DNA from: Sphaerisporangium sp. TRM90804
GTDB taxonomy: Bacteria > Actinomycetota > Actinomycetes > Streptosporangiales > Streptosporangiaceae
NCBI RefSeq assembly: GCF_029846175.1
Contig: NZ_JARWAC010000021.1
Location: 62,001 to 126,000 of the forward strand
Direction: 5' to 3'
Length of the DNA: 64,000 nt
In this document: positions 38,236 to 45,766 of the stretch, piece by piece
How positions within the stretch are numbered: the first letter of the stretch is position 1
Layout of the letters: each line of letters opens with the position of its first letter
The notes under the pieces: generated by a model
Seen by the model: only the letters and a program-made list of their open reading frames with translations
What the model was told of the DNA's origin: nothing
Databases searched by the model: none
Program-made: the position numbers and the translations under genes

Positions 38236-39150
38236 TCATTTCGGTGCCGAGGTGGAGCGCGGCGTCGTGGACGCCGTTCCGGTCGTGGATCCCGTTCCCG
38301 GCGTGGACCGGGTCGCCGCGGATCCCGTTCCGTTCGCGGGCCGGGTCGCCGTCCCCCCGGTGGACCGGGTCGCCGTGGACCCCGTGGCGCGGGATGCGGC
38401 GGCCCTCGTGCCGCTCGTGGCGCGGGAGGCGGCCGTCTTCGTGCCGGACGCGGCGCGCGATGCCGCGGCCCTCGTCCCGGACGTCGCGCGGGAGGCCGCG
38501 GCCCTCGTGCCCGACGTCGCGCGGGAGGCGGCGCTCCTCGTGCCGCTCGTGGCGCGGGACGCGGTGGCTCGCGTCCCGGTCGTGGACCGGGAACCGGTGG
38601 CCCTCGTTCCCGTGGTCGACCGGGATGCCGAGCCCGTGGCCGACCTGGACCTGGAGGACGGGGTCGCCGACCGCGTGCGGGACGACGTCGAGGACCGCGA
38701 CGTCGTCGACGGGGTGCCGGTGCGGCTCGCCCGGGACGTCCGGGGCTCCGCGGGGGCCGGGGTCTCGCGCCCGCCGCCCTGCATTCGGCGCGCCCGCTGG
38801 GCGATCACGGTGCCGAGGCCGATCGCGGCGGCGACGGGCCACTCCAGCAGGCCCACGACCGTGAGCGCCCCGAGGCCGCCGTAGTAGAGGAGACGCTCGG
38901 GCGGAGGCATGAAGGTCTTGGCGGTCTCCACCGCCCGGCCCATCTCCTGGCGGCGGCCGCTCGTGGCGCCCTGCCCGCCGGCGCGGGCCGCGGGCCTGCG
39001 CTGCGTTCCCGGCATGCGCGGCATGCGCGGCATGTGCGGCCGATGGACGTGAAAGCTCACGACTGGCGTGTCCAGGGCGAGCAGGTCGCCGTTGGATGCG
39101 GAGCGCGATCCGGTGGCATCTCGGGTCGAACGGGATGTGGTGACCGTCAT
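38236..39150 (-). CDS. Membrane protein with long basic Ser/Thr/Arg/Ala repeat tail
   Basis: 304 residues from the ATG at 39150 behind CGAGGAGAGG. Residues 1-87 are soluble with Met/Pro/Arg repeats (HMPRMPRMPG). Residues 88-117 are a hydrophobic hairpin (LLYYGGLGALTVVGLLEWPV). The last 185 residues are almost free of acidic side chains and rich in Arg, Ser, Thr, Gly and Ala, with an 11-residue repeat (SRATSGTRAAA) in about five copies from 198 to 253. The tail resembles histone H1-like or other nucleic-acid or polyanion-binding tails. It ends 115 bp upstream of the P-type ATPase on the same strand, so the two may form an operon. No family recognised. Confidence 0.65.
   Translation of the reverse strand: MTVTTSRSTRDATGSRSASNGDLLALDTPVVSFHVHRPHMPRMPRMPGTQRRPAARAGGQGATSGRRQEMGRAVETAKTFMPPPERLLYYGGLGALTVVGLLEWPVAAAIGLGTVIAQRARRMQGGGRETPAPAEPRTSRASRTGTPSTTSRSSTSSRTRSATPSSRSRSATGSASRSTTGTRATGSRSTTGTRATASRATSGTRSAASRATSGTRAAASRATSGTRAAASRAASGTKTAASRATSGTRAAASRATGSTATRSTGGTATRPANGTGSAATRSTPGTGSTTGTASTTPRSTSAPK
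38385..38560 (-). repeat. 33-bp tandem repeat array, coding
   Basis: About five in-frame copies of a 33-bp unit encode SRATSGTRAAA and close variants (SRAASGTKTAA). Shorter, less regular repeats continue on both sides. Confidence 0.8.
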
Positions 39151-39331
39151 GGCCTCTCCTCGAGCAGCGAGCAATCTTCTTACTTCACCTTTTGCCCACG
39201 TCACCCATCCCCACCAGCACCTTTCGTCCTGTCCTGCAATGTCTTCTTTTACCGTCGCTCGCCCGAAGCCGCGCGCCCGGTGCCGCGCTGTCGCGCGCAG
39301 GCCCGGCAGCGTAGGCTCGCGGAGCGTGAGC

Positions 39332-40471
39332 GTGGATCTGGACTTCGTCAGCGAGTACGCGGGCCGGCCGCCGGCCGCCCTGACCCGGCGCGACGTCGCA
39401 CGTGCCCTGCTCGCGGTGCCGAGCGGCCACGCCCTGGTCGCGATCCCCGACCTGCGGCTGGAGCTCCTGGCGGCCGGCAACCCGATGTCCGTGCCCTTCT
39501 GGGACTCGGCCAAGGCCGCGCTCGCCGGCATCGAGTCGGGGGCGGCGACCGTCGGCGACGTCCAGCGGTGGCTGGAGTCCACCGGCACCGAGCCGGTCCT
39601 CATCACCCGCGGCTACTTCGTCTGGCCCGAGGAGGGCGAGCGCGGCCCGGTGGCCGACGACCTGTACGAGCGGCTCGTCTCCCACCTGGAGGAGCGCGTC
39701 GCGAGCGGCGAGATCGACCCCGACCGGCTGGCGTCCGGCGACGCCGAGGCCCGCGAGGCGTACGAGGAGATCCAGGACCGCTGGCTGACCACCGCGCTGC
39801 CGGACGGCCGGGTGCCCAGCGTCGCGGTCGACGACGAGCTGAGCGAAGGGCTGTTCGCCTCCTGGGACGAGGAGGAGGCGTTCGCGCTGGCGGAGCTGCG
39901 GCGGGTGCTCGCCGACCTGCCGGAGCCCGACTGCCCGGCGGCCGAGCTGGCGGACGCGGCCGCGCGGCTGCGCCTGTTGCTGCGGGAGCCCGGCTACCCG
40001 GGCGCGGTGCTGCGGGCCTGCGCCGGGCTGGACGACGCTCCGCTGCCCGAGAGTGACACCGAGCTGTGGCTGGCCGCGGCGGCGGGCGTCGCCGCGCCCG
40101 TCGCCGACCTGCAGGACGAGGACGAGCACCGGTTCTGGAACATCTCCGGCGAGCTGGGCCCGGAGGACGCCGCGCTGGCGTCGCTGTGCACGATCCACCA
40201 CGCCGACTGGCTCGCCGCCGTCACCGAGCTGGCCCGGCGCGGGCCCGGGGTGCTGGCCACGCCCGAGCGCATCGCCAGGTTCGTCGCCGAGTCGGAGGAC
40301 ATCGACGTCGACATGGACCAGCCGGAGGACCTGGAGGCGACCGAGGAGCTGTTCTCGGCGGTCATCCCGCTGTGGGAGCGCCTCGGCATCGTCGACACCA
40401 AGGCGATCTTGACGCCGCTCGGCTGGTGGGGCCTGCCCAAGGCGCTGGAGCGGGCCTGGACCCCCGAGTGA
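39332..40471 (+). CDS. Conserved-looking cytoplasmic protein of unknown function
   Basis: 379 residues from a GTG with GGAG seven bases upstream; the longer frame from 39068 overlaps the divergent gene's promoter. The protein is acidic and helical, rich in Leu, Ala, Glu and Asp, with segments DFVSEYAGRPPAALTRRDVA, WPEEGERGPVADDLYERLVS, HRFWNISGELGPEDAAL and LTPLGWWGLPKALERAW. The last segment looks like a winged-helix end ('LTPLGWWGL'). No signal peptide or membrane helix. I do not recognise a family. GC-rich repeats (CGCCCGGCCGGCCTC, two copies) follow the stop. Confidence 0.7.
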   Translation: MDLDFVSEYAGRPPAALTRRDVARALLAVPSGHALVAIPDLRLELLAAGNPMSVPFWDSAKAALAGIESGAATVGDVQRWLESTGTEPVLITRGYFVWPEEGERGPVADDLYERLVSHLEERVASGEIDPDRLASGDAEAREAYEEIQDRWLTTALPDGRVPSVAVDDELSEGLFASWDEEEAFALAELRRVLADLPEPDCPAAELADAAARLRLLLREPGYPGAVLRACAGLDDAPLPESDTELWLAAAAGVAAPVADLQDEDEHRFWNISGELGPEDAALASLCTIHHADWLAAVTELARRGPGVLATPERIARFVAESEDIDVDMDQPEDLEATEELFSAVIPLWERLGIVDTKAILTPLGWWGLPKALERAWTPE

Positions 40472-40581
40472 CGCGGCCCCGGAGCGCGTACGGCCGGGCC
40501 GTCAGCCTCGCGCGGTGACGCCCGGCCGGCCTCACGGGGCGCCCGGCCGGCCTCGCGCGGGGGACGCCCGGCGGGGCCGGC

Positions 40582-40890
40582 TCAGGCCTCGGCGGCGGGC
40601 TCGGGCGCGGGGGTGATCAGGTCGGCGTACTCGGGGTGCTTCTCGACGTAGCGCGCGACGAACGGGCACAGCGGCACCACGTGCACGCCGGCCTCGCGGG
40701 CGCCGTCGAGCGCGCCGCGCACCAGGCGGCTGCCGAGCCCGCGGCCCTCGAACTCGTCGTCGATCTCGGTGTGCGTGATGACGAGCTTGCCCGGCTTGCG
40801 GCGGTAGTCGGCGAAGCCGGCGAGCCGGCCGTCGACGGTGACCTCGTAGCGGGAGGCGTCGGCGTTGTCGACGACGTCGACGGCTTCCAT
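40582..40890 (-). CDS. Small GNAT-fold acetyltransferase-like protein (NATD1/YidJ type)
   Basis: 102 residues from the ATG at 40890 with GAGAGGA upstream. YEVTVDGRLAGFADYRR, TEIDDEFEGRGLGSRLVRGA and VPLCPFVARYVEKHPEYADL match the ~100-residue GNAT-like family (DUF1794-like/YjdJ). The Q/RxxGxG/A acetyl-CoA loop is present as EGRGLG. Substrate unknown. It shares strand with the small membrane gene just upstream, 28 bp away. Confidence 0.85.
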   Translation of the reverse strand: MEAVDVVDNADASRYEVTVDGRLAGFADYRRKPGKLVITHTEIDDEFEGRGLGSRLVRGALDGAREAGVHVVPLCPFVARYVEKHPEYADLITPAPEPAAEA

Positions 40891-40918
40891 CTGGGGATTC
40901 CTCTCGTCGGGCACCGGG

Positions 40919-41119
40919 CTAGCGCTGCCCGTCGGGCTTCGGCGAAGGGGAGTCGGGCTCGCCTTCGTACGGAACCTCGATCTTGGAGATCTGCTTGTTC
41001 ATCGACTTCACGAGGAAGTACAGGGCCACGCCGATCGCGGCGACCACGAGGAAGCCGAGGATGCCGGGCCCCACCGGGGTGGCGGGCGCGGCCAGGGCGT
41101 ACACGGCGGTGACGTTCAC
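40919..41119 (-). CDS. Small single-span membrane protein, 66 aa
   Basis: GTG start; residues 15-38 form one helix (GPGILGFLVVAAIGVALYFL), followed by a charged tail VKSMNKQISKIEVPYEGEPD and Pro/Ser/Lys residues. Such proteins are conserved beside mca in actinomycetes. The outer N-terminus is short and Ala-rich. Function unknown. It lies between GNAT and mca genes, all on the minus strand. Confidence 0.7.
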   Translation of the reverse strand: MNVTAVYALAAPATPVGPGILGFLVVAAIGVALYFLVKSMNKQISKIEVPYEGEPDSPSPKPDGQR

Positions 41120-41200
41120 ACTTCAAGTCTGCCACCGGGCGGGTGTGGTCCGTGCCCCGGGCGGGGCCTCGCGGCGCCCCGCCCCGGCACGGCTCGCGCG

Positions 41201-42085
41201 TCAGGCCGTGGCGCGCGTGATCTCGCCCGCGTGGATGCCGGCGAACAGGTCGTCCTCGGGCAGCTCGGTGTCGACCAGCGACCGGGCCAGGTGGTAGTCC
41301 TCGGTAGGCCAGACCTCCTGCTGCAGCTCGCGAGGGCAGACGAAGAAGAAGCCGTCGGGGTCGACCTGGGTGGCGTGCGCCATCAGCGCGAGGTCACGCG
41401 TCTCGAAGTACTCGCCGCACCTGACCCGCGTGGTGACCTCCCACTTCTGCGGACGGTCCTCCCAGCGGGCGATCCAGTCGCCGTACGGCGAGCCGATGCC
41501 GCGTTCGGTCATGGCCTGGTGCAGGGCCTCGAACCGCTCGCGGGTGAAGCCCATGTGGTAGTAGAGCTTGAGTGGCTGCCAGGGCTCGCCGAGCCCGATG
41601 TAGCGGTCGGGGTCGCCCGCGGCCTCGAACGCCTCGACCGACACCTTGTTGGTCATGATGTGGTCGGGGTGCGGGTAGCCGCCGTCGTCGTCGTAGGTGA
41701 GGATCACGTGCGGCTTGAACGCGCGCACCGCGGCCACCAGCGGGGCCGCGGCGACCTCGACGGGCTGGAGCGCGAAGCAGCCGTCTGGCAGCGCCTCGTT
41801 CTCGTCCTCTGGCAGGCCCGAGTCGACGAAGCCCATGAACTGCTGGTCGACGTCGAGGATCTCGCGGGCCTTCTCCATTTCGAGGCGCCTGACCTCGGTG
41901 ATGTTCTCCAAGATGTCGGGCCGCTCCATCTTCGGATTCAAGATCGAGCCGCGTTCACCGCCCGTACACGTACACACCAGCACGTCCACGCCCTGGCTAC
42001 GGTAGAGCGCCATGGTGGCCGCTCCCTTGCTCGACTCGTCGTCGGGGTGCGCGTGGACGGCCATCAGCCTCAGCGGTGCACTCAC
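41201..42085 (-). CDS. mca: Mycothiol S-conjugate amidase
   Basis: 294 residues from a GTG with GAGGAGAAACGAGCC upstream, chosen over the ATG at 42178. The LmbE-type zinc site is AVHAHPDDESSKG plus the distal His in YPHPDHIMTN. TCTGGERGSILNP and the C-terminal ECRFL-like region are typical of Mca rather than MshB. It cleaves mycothiol conjugates to a mercapturic acid and GlcN-Ins, removing electrophiles and drugs. It proves the organism makes mycothiol. The divergent DUF4307 gene and greA beyond it form a block seen in many actinobacteria. Confidence 0.95.
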   Translation of the reverse strand: MSAPLRLMAVHAHPDDESSKGAATMALYRSQGVDVLVCTCTGGERGSILNPKMERPDILENITEVRRLEMEKAREILDVDQQFMGFVDSGLPEDENEALPDGCFALQPVEVAAAPLVAAVRAFKPHVILTYDDDGGYPHPDHIMTNKVSVEAFEAAGDPDRYIGLGEPWQPLKLYYHMGFTRERFEALHQAMTERGIGSPYGDWIARWEDRPQKWEVTTRVRCGEYFETRDLALMAHATQVDPDGFFFVCPRELQQEVWPTEDYHLARSLVDTELPEDDLFAGIHAGEITRATA

Positions 42086-42219
42086 GGCTCGTTTCTCCTC
42101 AGATGTTCCAGGCCGGTTGCCCGGAGAGGCTGGCTTCGCGCGGGGCGACGCGAAGGGCACGGCCCCTGCGGGGGACAATTGTCTCGTGCAACACCGAGGA
42201 ACCGCAGGGAGATTCCACC

Positions 42220-42657
42220 ATGACCGATAGTGATGCCGGTTCCCACGCCGGTGGCCCGGTTCTGGGGACCCCAGACTCCTATCCGGAGCGTCCTGGGCGG
42301 TTCGGTCGTCCGGGAAGATACCTCGCGTTCATCGTCCTCGGCGTCTTCGTGGCCGCGGCCATGGGCGGCTGGGGCTACGTGATGATGACCGCCAAGGGCA
42401 ACCCCGAGGCGCTCAGCCAGGTGATCGCCTTCAAGCTGGACGGCTCCAGCGCGGTGACGGTAACCTTCCAGGTGCACAAGCCCGCCGAGCGGACGGCCGT
42501 GTGCAGGTTGCGCGCCAGCGACACCAAGCATGTCGAGGTCGGCGCCCGCGACGTCTCGATTCCCCCGGGCCGGGAGGACGTCCAGCTGACCGAGCGCGTC
42601 GAGACCAGCGCGCGTGCGACTTCGGGCCACGTCCAGTACTGCTATCTCGTAGAATAA
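42220..42657 (+). CDS. DUF4307 membrane protein
   Basis: 145 residues from the ATG at 42220 with GGGAGA upstream. One membrane helix (YLAFIVLGVFVAAAMGGWGY) precedes an extracytoplasmic beta-rich domain (VIAFKLDGSSAVTVTFQVHK, CRLRASDTKHVEVGARDVSI). This fits DUF4307, which lies between mca and greA in many actinobacteria. Two cysteines in the outer domain could pair. Function unknown. Confidence 0.88.
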   Translation: MTDSDAGSHAGGPVLGTPDSYPERPGRFGRPGRYLAFIVLGVFVAAAMGGWGYVMMTAKGNPEALSQVIAFKLDGSSAVTVTFQVHKPAERTAVCRLRASDTKHVEVGARDVSIPPGREDVQLTERVETSARATSGHVQYCYLVE

Positions 42658-42748
42658 GACTTTTGGGAAAGCGTTCGAGCCGGGATATTTTTGTTAGTCT
42701 CCCGGAATTCGGACGCTGGCAACTCAGACGAGGACGCAAGGAGAACCC

Positions 42749-43246
42749 GTGGTCGACTCCCGCGACGAGAACGTCACCTGGCTGACGCAGGAGGCGTACG
42801 ACCGCCTGAAGGCGGAGTTCGAGCATCTCTCGGGGCCCGGCCGCGTCGACATCGCCAAGAAGATCGAAGCGGCCCGCGAAGAGGGTGACCTCAAGGAGAA
42901 CGGCGGATACCACGCCGCCAAGGAGGAGCAGGGCAAGATGGAGGCCCGCATCGCCCAGCTGCGGCAGCTCCTCGATCTGGCGAGGGTGGGCGAGGCCCCG
43001 CGCATGGAAGGCGTGGTCGGGCCGGGCATGACGGTCACCATCCGGTTCGACGGCGACGACGAGGTCACGTTCCTGCTGGCGTCCCGCGAGGAGAGCGGCG
43101 CCCCGATCGACGTCTACTCGCCGCGCTCCCCGCTGGGCGCCGCGATCAACGGCAAGAAGATCGGCGAGCGGGCCACGTACACGCTGCCCAACGGCCGGCA
43201 GAACACCGTCGAGATCCTTGAGGCGGTGCCCTACATCGGCAACTGA
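42749..43246 (+). CDS. greA: Transcription elongation factor GreA
   Basis: 165 residues from GTG with AAGGAG upstream. The N-terminal coiled coil carries EEGDLKENGGYHAAKEEQ, with the acidic tip that enters the RNA polymerase channel; the C-terminal FKBP-like domain includes YSPRSPLGAAINGKKIGE. It rescues backtracked polymerase by stimulating transcript cleavage. It follows DUF4307 by 91 bp. Confidence 0.95.
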   Translation: MVDSRDENVTWLTQEAYDRLKAEFEHLSGPGRVDIAKKIEAAREEGDLKENGGYHAAKEEQGKMEARIAQLRQLLDLARVGEAPRMEGVVGPGMTVTIRFDGDDEVTFLLASREESGAPIDVYSPRSPLGAAINGKKIGERATYTLPNGRQNTVEILEAVPYIGN

Positions 43247-43279
43247 GCCCGCGAGCGGCCGCGCACGCCGCGCCAGGAT

Positions 43280-43330
43280 GATCCGCCTTGGGCGTGGCCC
43301 GGGCGGATCACGGCTGTTCCGGGCGGATCA
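43280..43330 (+). terminator. greA terminator with repeated GGCGGATCA motif
   Basis: GATCCGCC (43280-43287) and GGCGGATC (43302-43309) form an 8-bp stem 34 bp after the greA stop. A further direct copy, GGGCGGATCACCGG, starts at 43321. The pairing supports termination; the third copy also allows a protein-binding role ahead of the NlpC/P60 gene. Confidence 0.5.
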
Positions 43331-43463
43331 CCGGGCATTCAGCCGCGAAGTTCGCGACAATCGGCACTGACCGGGATACCGCACGCGCCTGGACGTTCGG
43401 GTACGAGTGCGGCACTCTCGTCATGGGCCAGACATGATGAACCACGGCGAAAGGGGGAGCCGC

Positions 43464-44798
43464 GTGCTCGATCGGCGACCGCGCGGCTCGACCGTCGTCC
43501 GAGAACGCCTCACCCGGGGTCTGGGCTCCGCCCGTGCCTACGTGGGCGGCGCCCTAGCCGAGGCCCGTGAGGATCTCAGCTACGGCCCCCGCCTGCGCCC
43601 GCGTCCCCGCGCGCTGTCGCCGGTGGTCCGCCGCCTGGTGCCTTCGGTCGCTGTGGGCCTGGTCGCCGTGCTGGCGGCCGACCTGATGCTGCTCGGCGAG
43701 ATGAACGCCCGCTCCGACGAGATCGCGGCGGCCGCCCGGCAGGAGGTGCCCAAGCGTGTCACCGGGTACGTCGCGGCGACGCGCGAGCTGCCGGTCGCGG
43801 CGGCCCCGCCGCCCGCGGTGGCGCCGCTTTCTGAGCTGCGCAAGCCGCACCTGTTCGTGGTGGCGCCCCGCTCGCTGTCGAGTGCCGCCGTCGCCAGGGT
43901 GAGGGGGCACCGCCAGGTCGGGGCGGTCGAGGTGGTGGACGCCGCCGAGGTCGCCATGGCCGGCAAGCGCGTGCAGACCATGGGGGTCGACCCCTCGACG
44001 TTCCGCGCCTACACGCCGCGCTCCACCGCCAAGTCGGACGCCCTGTGGAACGGCGTGGCCGCGGGCGACGTCGCGGTGTCGTTCACGCTGGGGAGCGACG
44101 GCGGCGTGGCCCTCGGCTCCACCGTCGACGCGGGCGGCAGGAAGTTGCGCGTCGGCGCCTACGCCACCATGGGCATGGGCCTGATCAACGCCGTGGTCTC
44201 CCACGACATGGCGCGCTCGCTGGGCGTGCCGGCGGGCAACGCGCTGGTCGTCAGCGCCCCGGGGGCCGACTCGGGCAAGCTTCGGCTGGCCCTGCTCAAG
44301 CTGCTGCCCAAGGGCAGCCAGATCGCTCTGATCAACCCCGTGCTGAAGCCTCCGGCCTCGCAGGGCCGCACCGCCACCGCCTGGCCGCAGGGCTCGTTCA
44401 TGACCACCGACCAGCTCCGGGTCGCGCTGACCGCCGCGGCGGGCAAGCTCGGACGGCCGTACGTCTGGGGCGCCGAGGGCCCGGAGACCTTCGACTGCTC
44501 CGGGTTGGTGCAGTGGGCGTTCCGCCAGGCGGGCGTGCTCATGCCACGCGTCACCCACCAGCAGTGGGTGGCCGGGCCGCAGGTGCCGCTCGCCCAGGCG
44601 CAGCCCGGTGACCTGCTGTTCTGGCGCAACGACCCGACCAACCCCGGGTACATCTCGCACGTGGCGATCTACTGGGGCAACGGCAAGATGCTGCACGCCC
44701 CCCGCACGGGCGACGTCGTGAAGATCGCCCCGGTATCCACCCGGAACCTCGCCGGAGTGGTGCGCGTCAGCCCCCAGGTGTCGGCCCGCGTCCGCTGA
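43464..44798 (+). CDS. NlpC/P60-family cell-wall hydrolase with N-terminal membrane segment
   Basis: 444 residues from a GTG behind AAAGGGGGAG; upstream ATGs lack a site. A basic N-terminus precedes one hydrophobic helix (SVAVGLVAVLAADLMLLGE, near 56-78), so the protein is exported or anchored. Residues about 100-300 form an unassigned domain. The C-terminal 115 residues are NlpC/P60: Cys in TFDCSGLVQWAFRQAG, His in ISHVAIYWGNG and the third polar residue near HAPRTGDVVK. It should cut peptide bonds in peptidoglycan stems. It is one of several envelope enzymes in the window. Confidence 0.9.
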   Translation: MLDRRPRGSTVVRERLTRGLGSARAYVGGALAEAREDLSYGPRLRPRPRALSPVVRRLVPSVAVGLVAVLAADLMLLGEMNARSDEIAAAARQEVPKRVTGYVAATRELPVAAAPPPAVAPLSELRKPHLFVVAPRSLSSAAVARVRGHRQVGAVEVVDAAEVAMAGKRVQTMGVDPSTFRAYTPRSTAKSDALWNGVAAGDVAVSFTLGSDGGVALGSTVDAGGRKLRVGAYATMGMGLINAVVSHDMARSLGVPAGNALVVSAPGADSGKLRLALLKLLPKGSQIALINPVLKPPASQGRTATAWPQGSFMTTDQLRVALTAAAGKLGRPYVWGAEGPETFDCSGLVQWAFRQAGVLMPRVTHQQWVAGPQVPLAQAQPGDLLFWRNDPTNPGYISHVAIYWGNGKMLHAPRTGDVVKIAPVSTRNLAGVVRVSPQVSARVR

Positions 44799-44844
44799 GC
44801 GCGGGCGGGCCCATCGACTTCGAAGCACGCCGGCCCGGCGGCTC

Positions 44845-44888
44845 TTGAGCTTGGCCTGTATCCATGTAATCTTCATTACATGGATACA
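44845..44888 (+). promoter_or_regulatory. Leaderless promoter overlapped by a perfect 14-bp inverted repeat
   Basis: TTGAGC (44845-44850), a 16-bp spacer and TAATCT (44867-44872) form a good -35/-10 pair. The ATG at 44880 begins seven bases after the -10, so the transcript is probably leaderless; there is no Shine-Dalgarno. TGTATCCATGTAAT (44857-44870) and its exact inverse (44875-44888), with CTTC between, cover the -10 and the start codon. A protein bound here would block its own gene. Confidence 0.75.
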
Positions 44889-45401
44889 GAAGAAGGGGTC
44901 ATCGTCTCGTGGTTCACCGGGCGGCTGCCGGAGGGGTGGTTCTCCGGGCAGCCCGAGTTCGTGATCGACCGCGAGGAGATCGCGCTGGTCGGCGCGCTGC
45001 CGGTGCCGGCCGCGGCCGAGCAGGCGTCGGACGCCGAGCGGGCGGCCATGCTGGACGGGCACGTCCAGAGGTTCCGGGAGGAGACCCGCGAGCGGCGCAT
45101 CGAGATCGCGCGGGAGGCTGAGCACCGGTTCCGCCGCAAGGTCTCCTGGGGCGTCTCCTGCGGGGACGAGAAAGTGATGTTCACCACGCTTTCCGTGCCG
45201 GTCATGACCCGGCTGCGGCAGCAGGAGCGCCAGGTGCTCGACACGTTGGTGGCGGCGGGCGTCGCGCGCAGCCGCAGCGACGCCCTCGCCTGGTGCGCGC
45301 GGCTTGTCGGCGCGCACACCGACACCTGGCTCGCTGACCTGCGTGATGCCCTCCAGCATGTCGACCGCGTGCGCTCGGAGGGGCCCGGCATGGGCCGGTG
45401 A
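44880..45401 (+). CDS. Ribbon-helix-helix DNA-binding protein, probably autoregulatory
   Basis: 173 residues. Residues about 99-150 fit a ribbon-helix-helix: strand VMFTTLSVPV, helix MTRLRQQERQVLDTLVAAG, turn and helix SRSDALAWCARLV. Residues 50-95 are a charged helix (AMLDGHVQRFREETRERR) ending FRRKVSWGVSCGD. The first 45 residues are small and beta-like with two Trp (WFTGRLPEGWF). It looks like a conserved actinobacterial regulator rather than an antitoxin; no toxin gene is adjacent. The perfect inverted repeat over its own start is the obvious binding site. Confidence 0.7.
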   Translation: MDTEEGVIVSWFTGRLPEGWFSGQPEFVIDREEIALVGALPVPAAAEQASDAERAAMLDGHVQRFREETRERRIEIAREAEHRFRRKVSWGVSCGDEKVMFTTLSVPVMTRLRQQERQVLDTLVAAGVARSRSDALAWCARLVGAHTDTWLADLRDALQHVDRVRSEGPGMGR

Positions 45402-45459
45402 ATTGGCCTAAACCAATTCGTGAACAGGCCTAGACCATTCGCATTGGCCTATACCAATG
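45401..45459. promoter_or_regulatory. Three tandem GntR/DasR-like operators
   Basis: AATTGGCCTAAACCAATT (45401-45418), AACAGGCCTAGACCATTC (45423-45440) and CATTGGCCTATACCAATG (45442-45459). The first and third have perfect 6-bp arms; the second resembles the DasR-type core TGGTCTAGACCA. Centres are 22 and 19 bp apart, about two turns of helix. They lie over the stop of the RHH gene and 310-365 bp upstream of pckG. Confidence 0.65.
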
Positions 45460-45692
45460 TGTACTCCGCCCGCCGCCGGGGAAGCGGTCCCGGCGGCCGG
45501 AGCGGCTCTTTTATCTCGGTCAAACGTGGGTAAACTCCCACGAACCATCGCGGTTCCTGCCTGCAGTGACGTCGTTTGACGGGCGGCGGACAGGGGCCAC
45601 GGCGGCCGTCCGAATTCACCGGTGTGAAACAGAAATGAAATACAAGGCTGGATCTCCCCAATAGAGGGGTCTGTTTAGCCGTGTATTCACCT

Positions 45693-45737
45693 ACTGGTCT
45701 ACGCCAATTGGATTCGGGACGGATTGTCGTTAATGAT
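45693..45737 (+). promoter_or_regulatory. Fourth GntR-like site and predicted pckG promoter
   Basis: ACTGGTCTACGCCAAT (45693-45708) is a near-palindrome of the same type. It abuts TTGGAT (45708-45713), 17 bp from TAATGA (45731-45736), a plausible weak -35/-10 pair ahead of the pckG GTG. Repression or looping with the upstream triple site is possible. The rest of 45460-45692 shows no gene. Confidence 0.5.
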
Positions 45738-45766
45738 GTCTGGCCTGAGAGTAAGGAGCCGGCCCC

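Noticed and set aside
38385-38560. CRISPR or non-coding repeat
   Set aside because: 33-bp units are in frame inside a gene with a good start and ribosome site.
39068-39331. Longer N-terminus for the unknown protein at 39332
   Set aside because: It would overlap the start of the divergent membrane gene and has no ribosome site; the GTG at 39332 has GGAG.
44880-45401. Antitoxin of a toxin-antitoxin pair
   Set aside because: The protein has an RHH domain and auto-operator, but no toxin gene lies on either side; flanked by NlpC/P60 and pckG.
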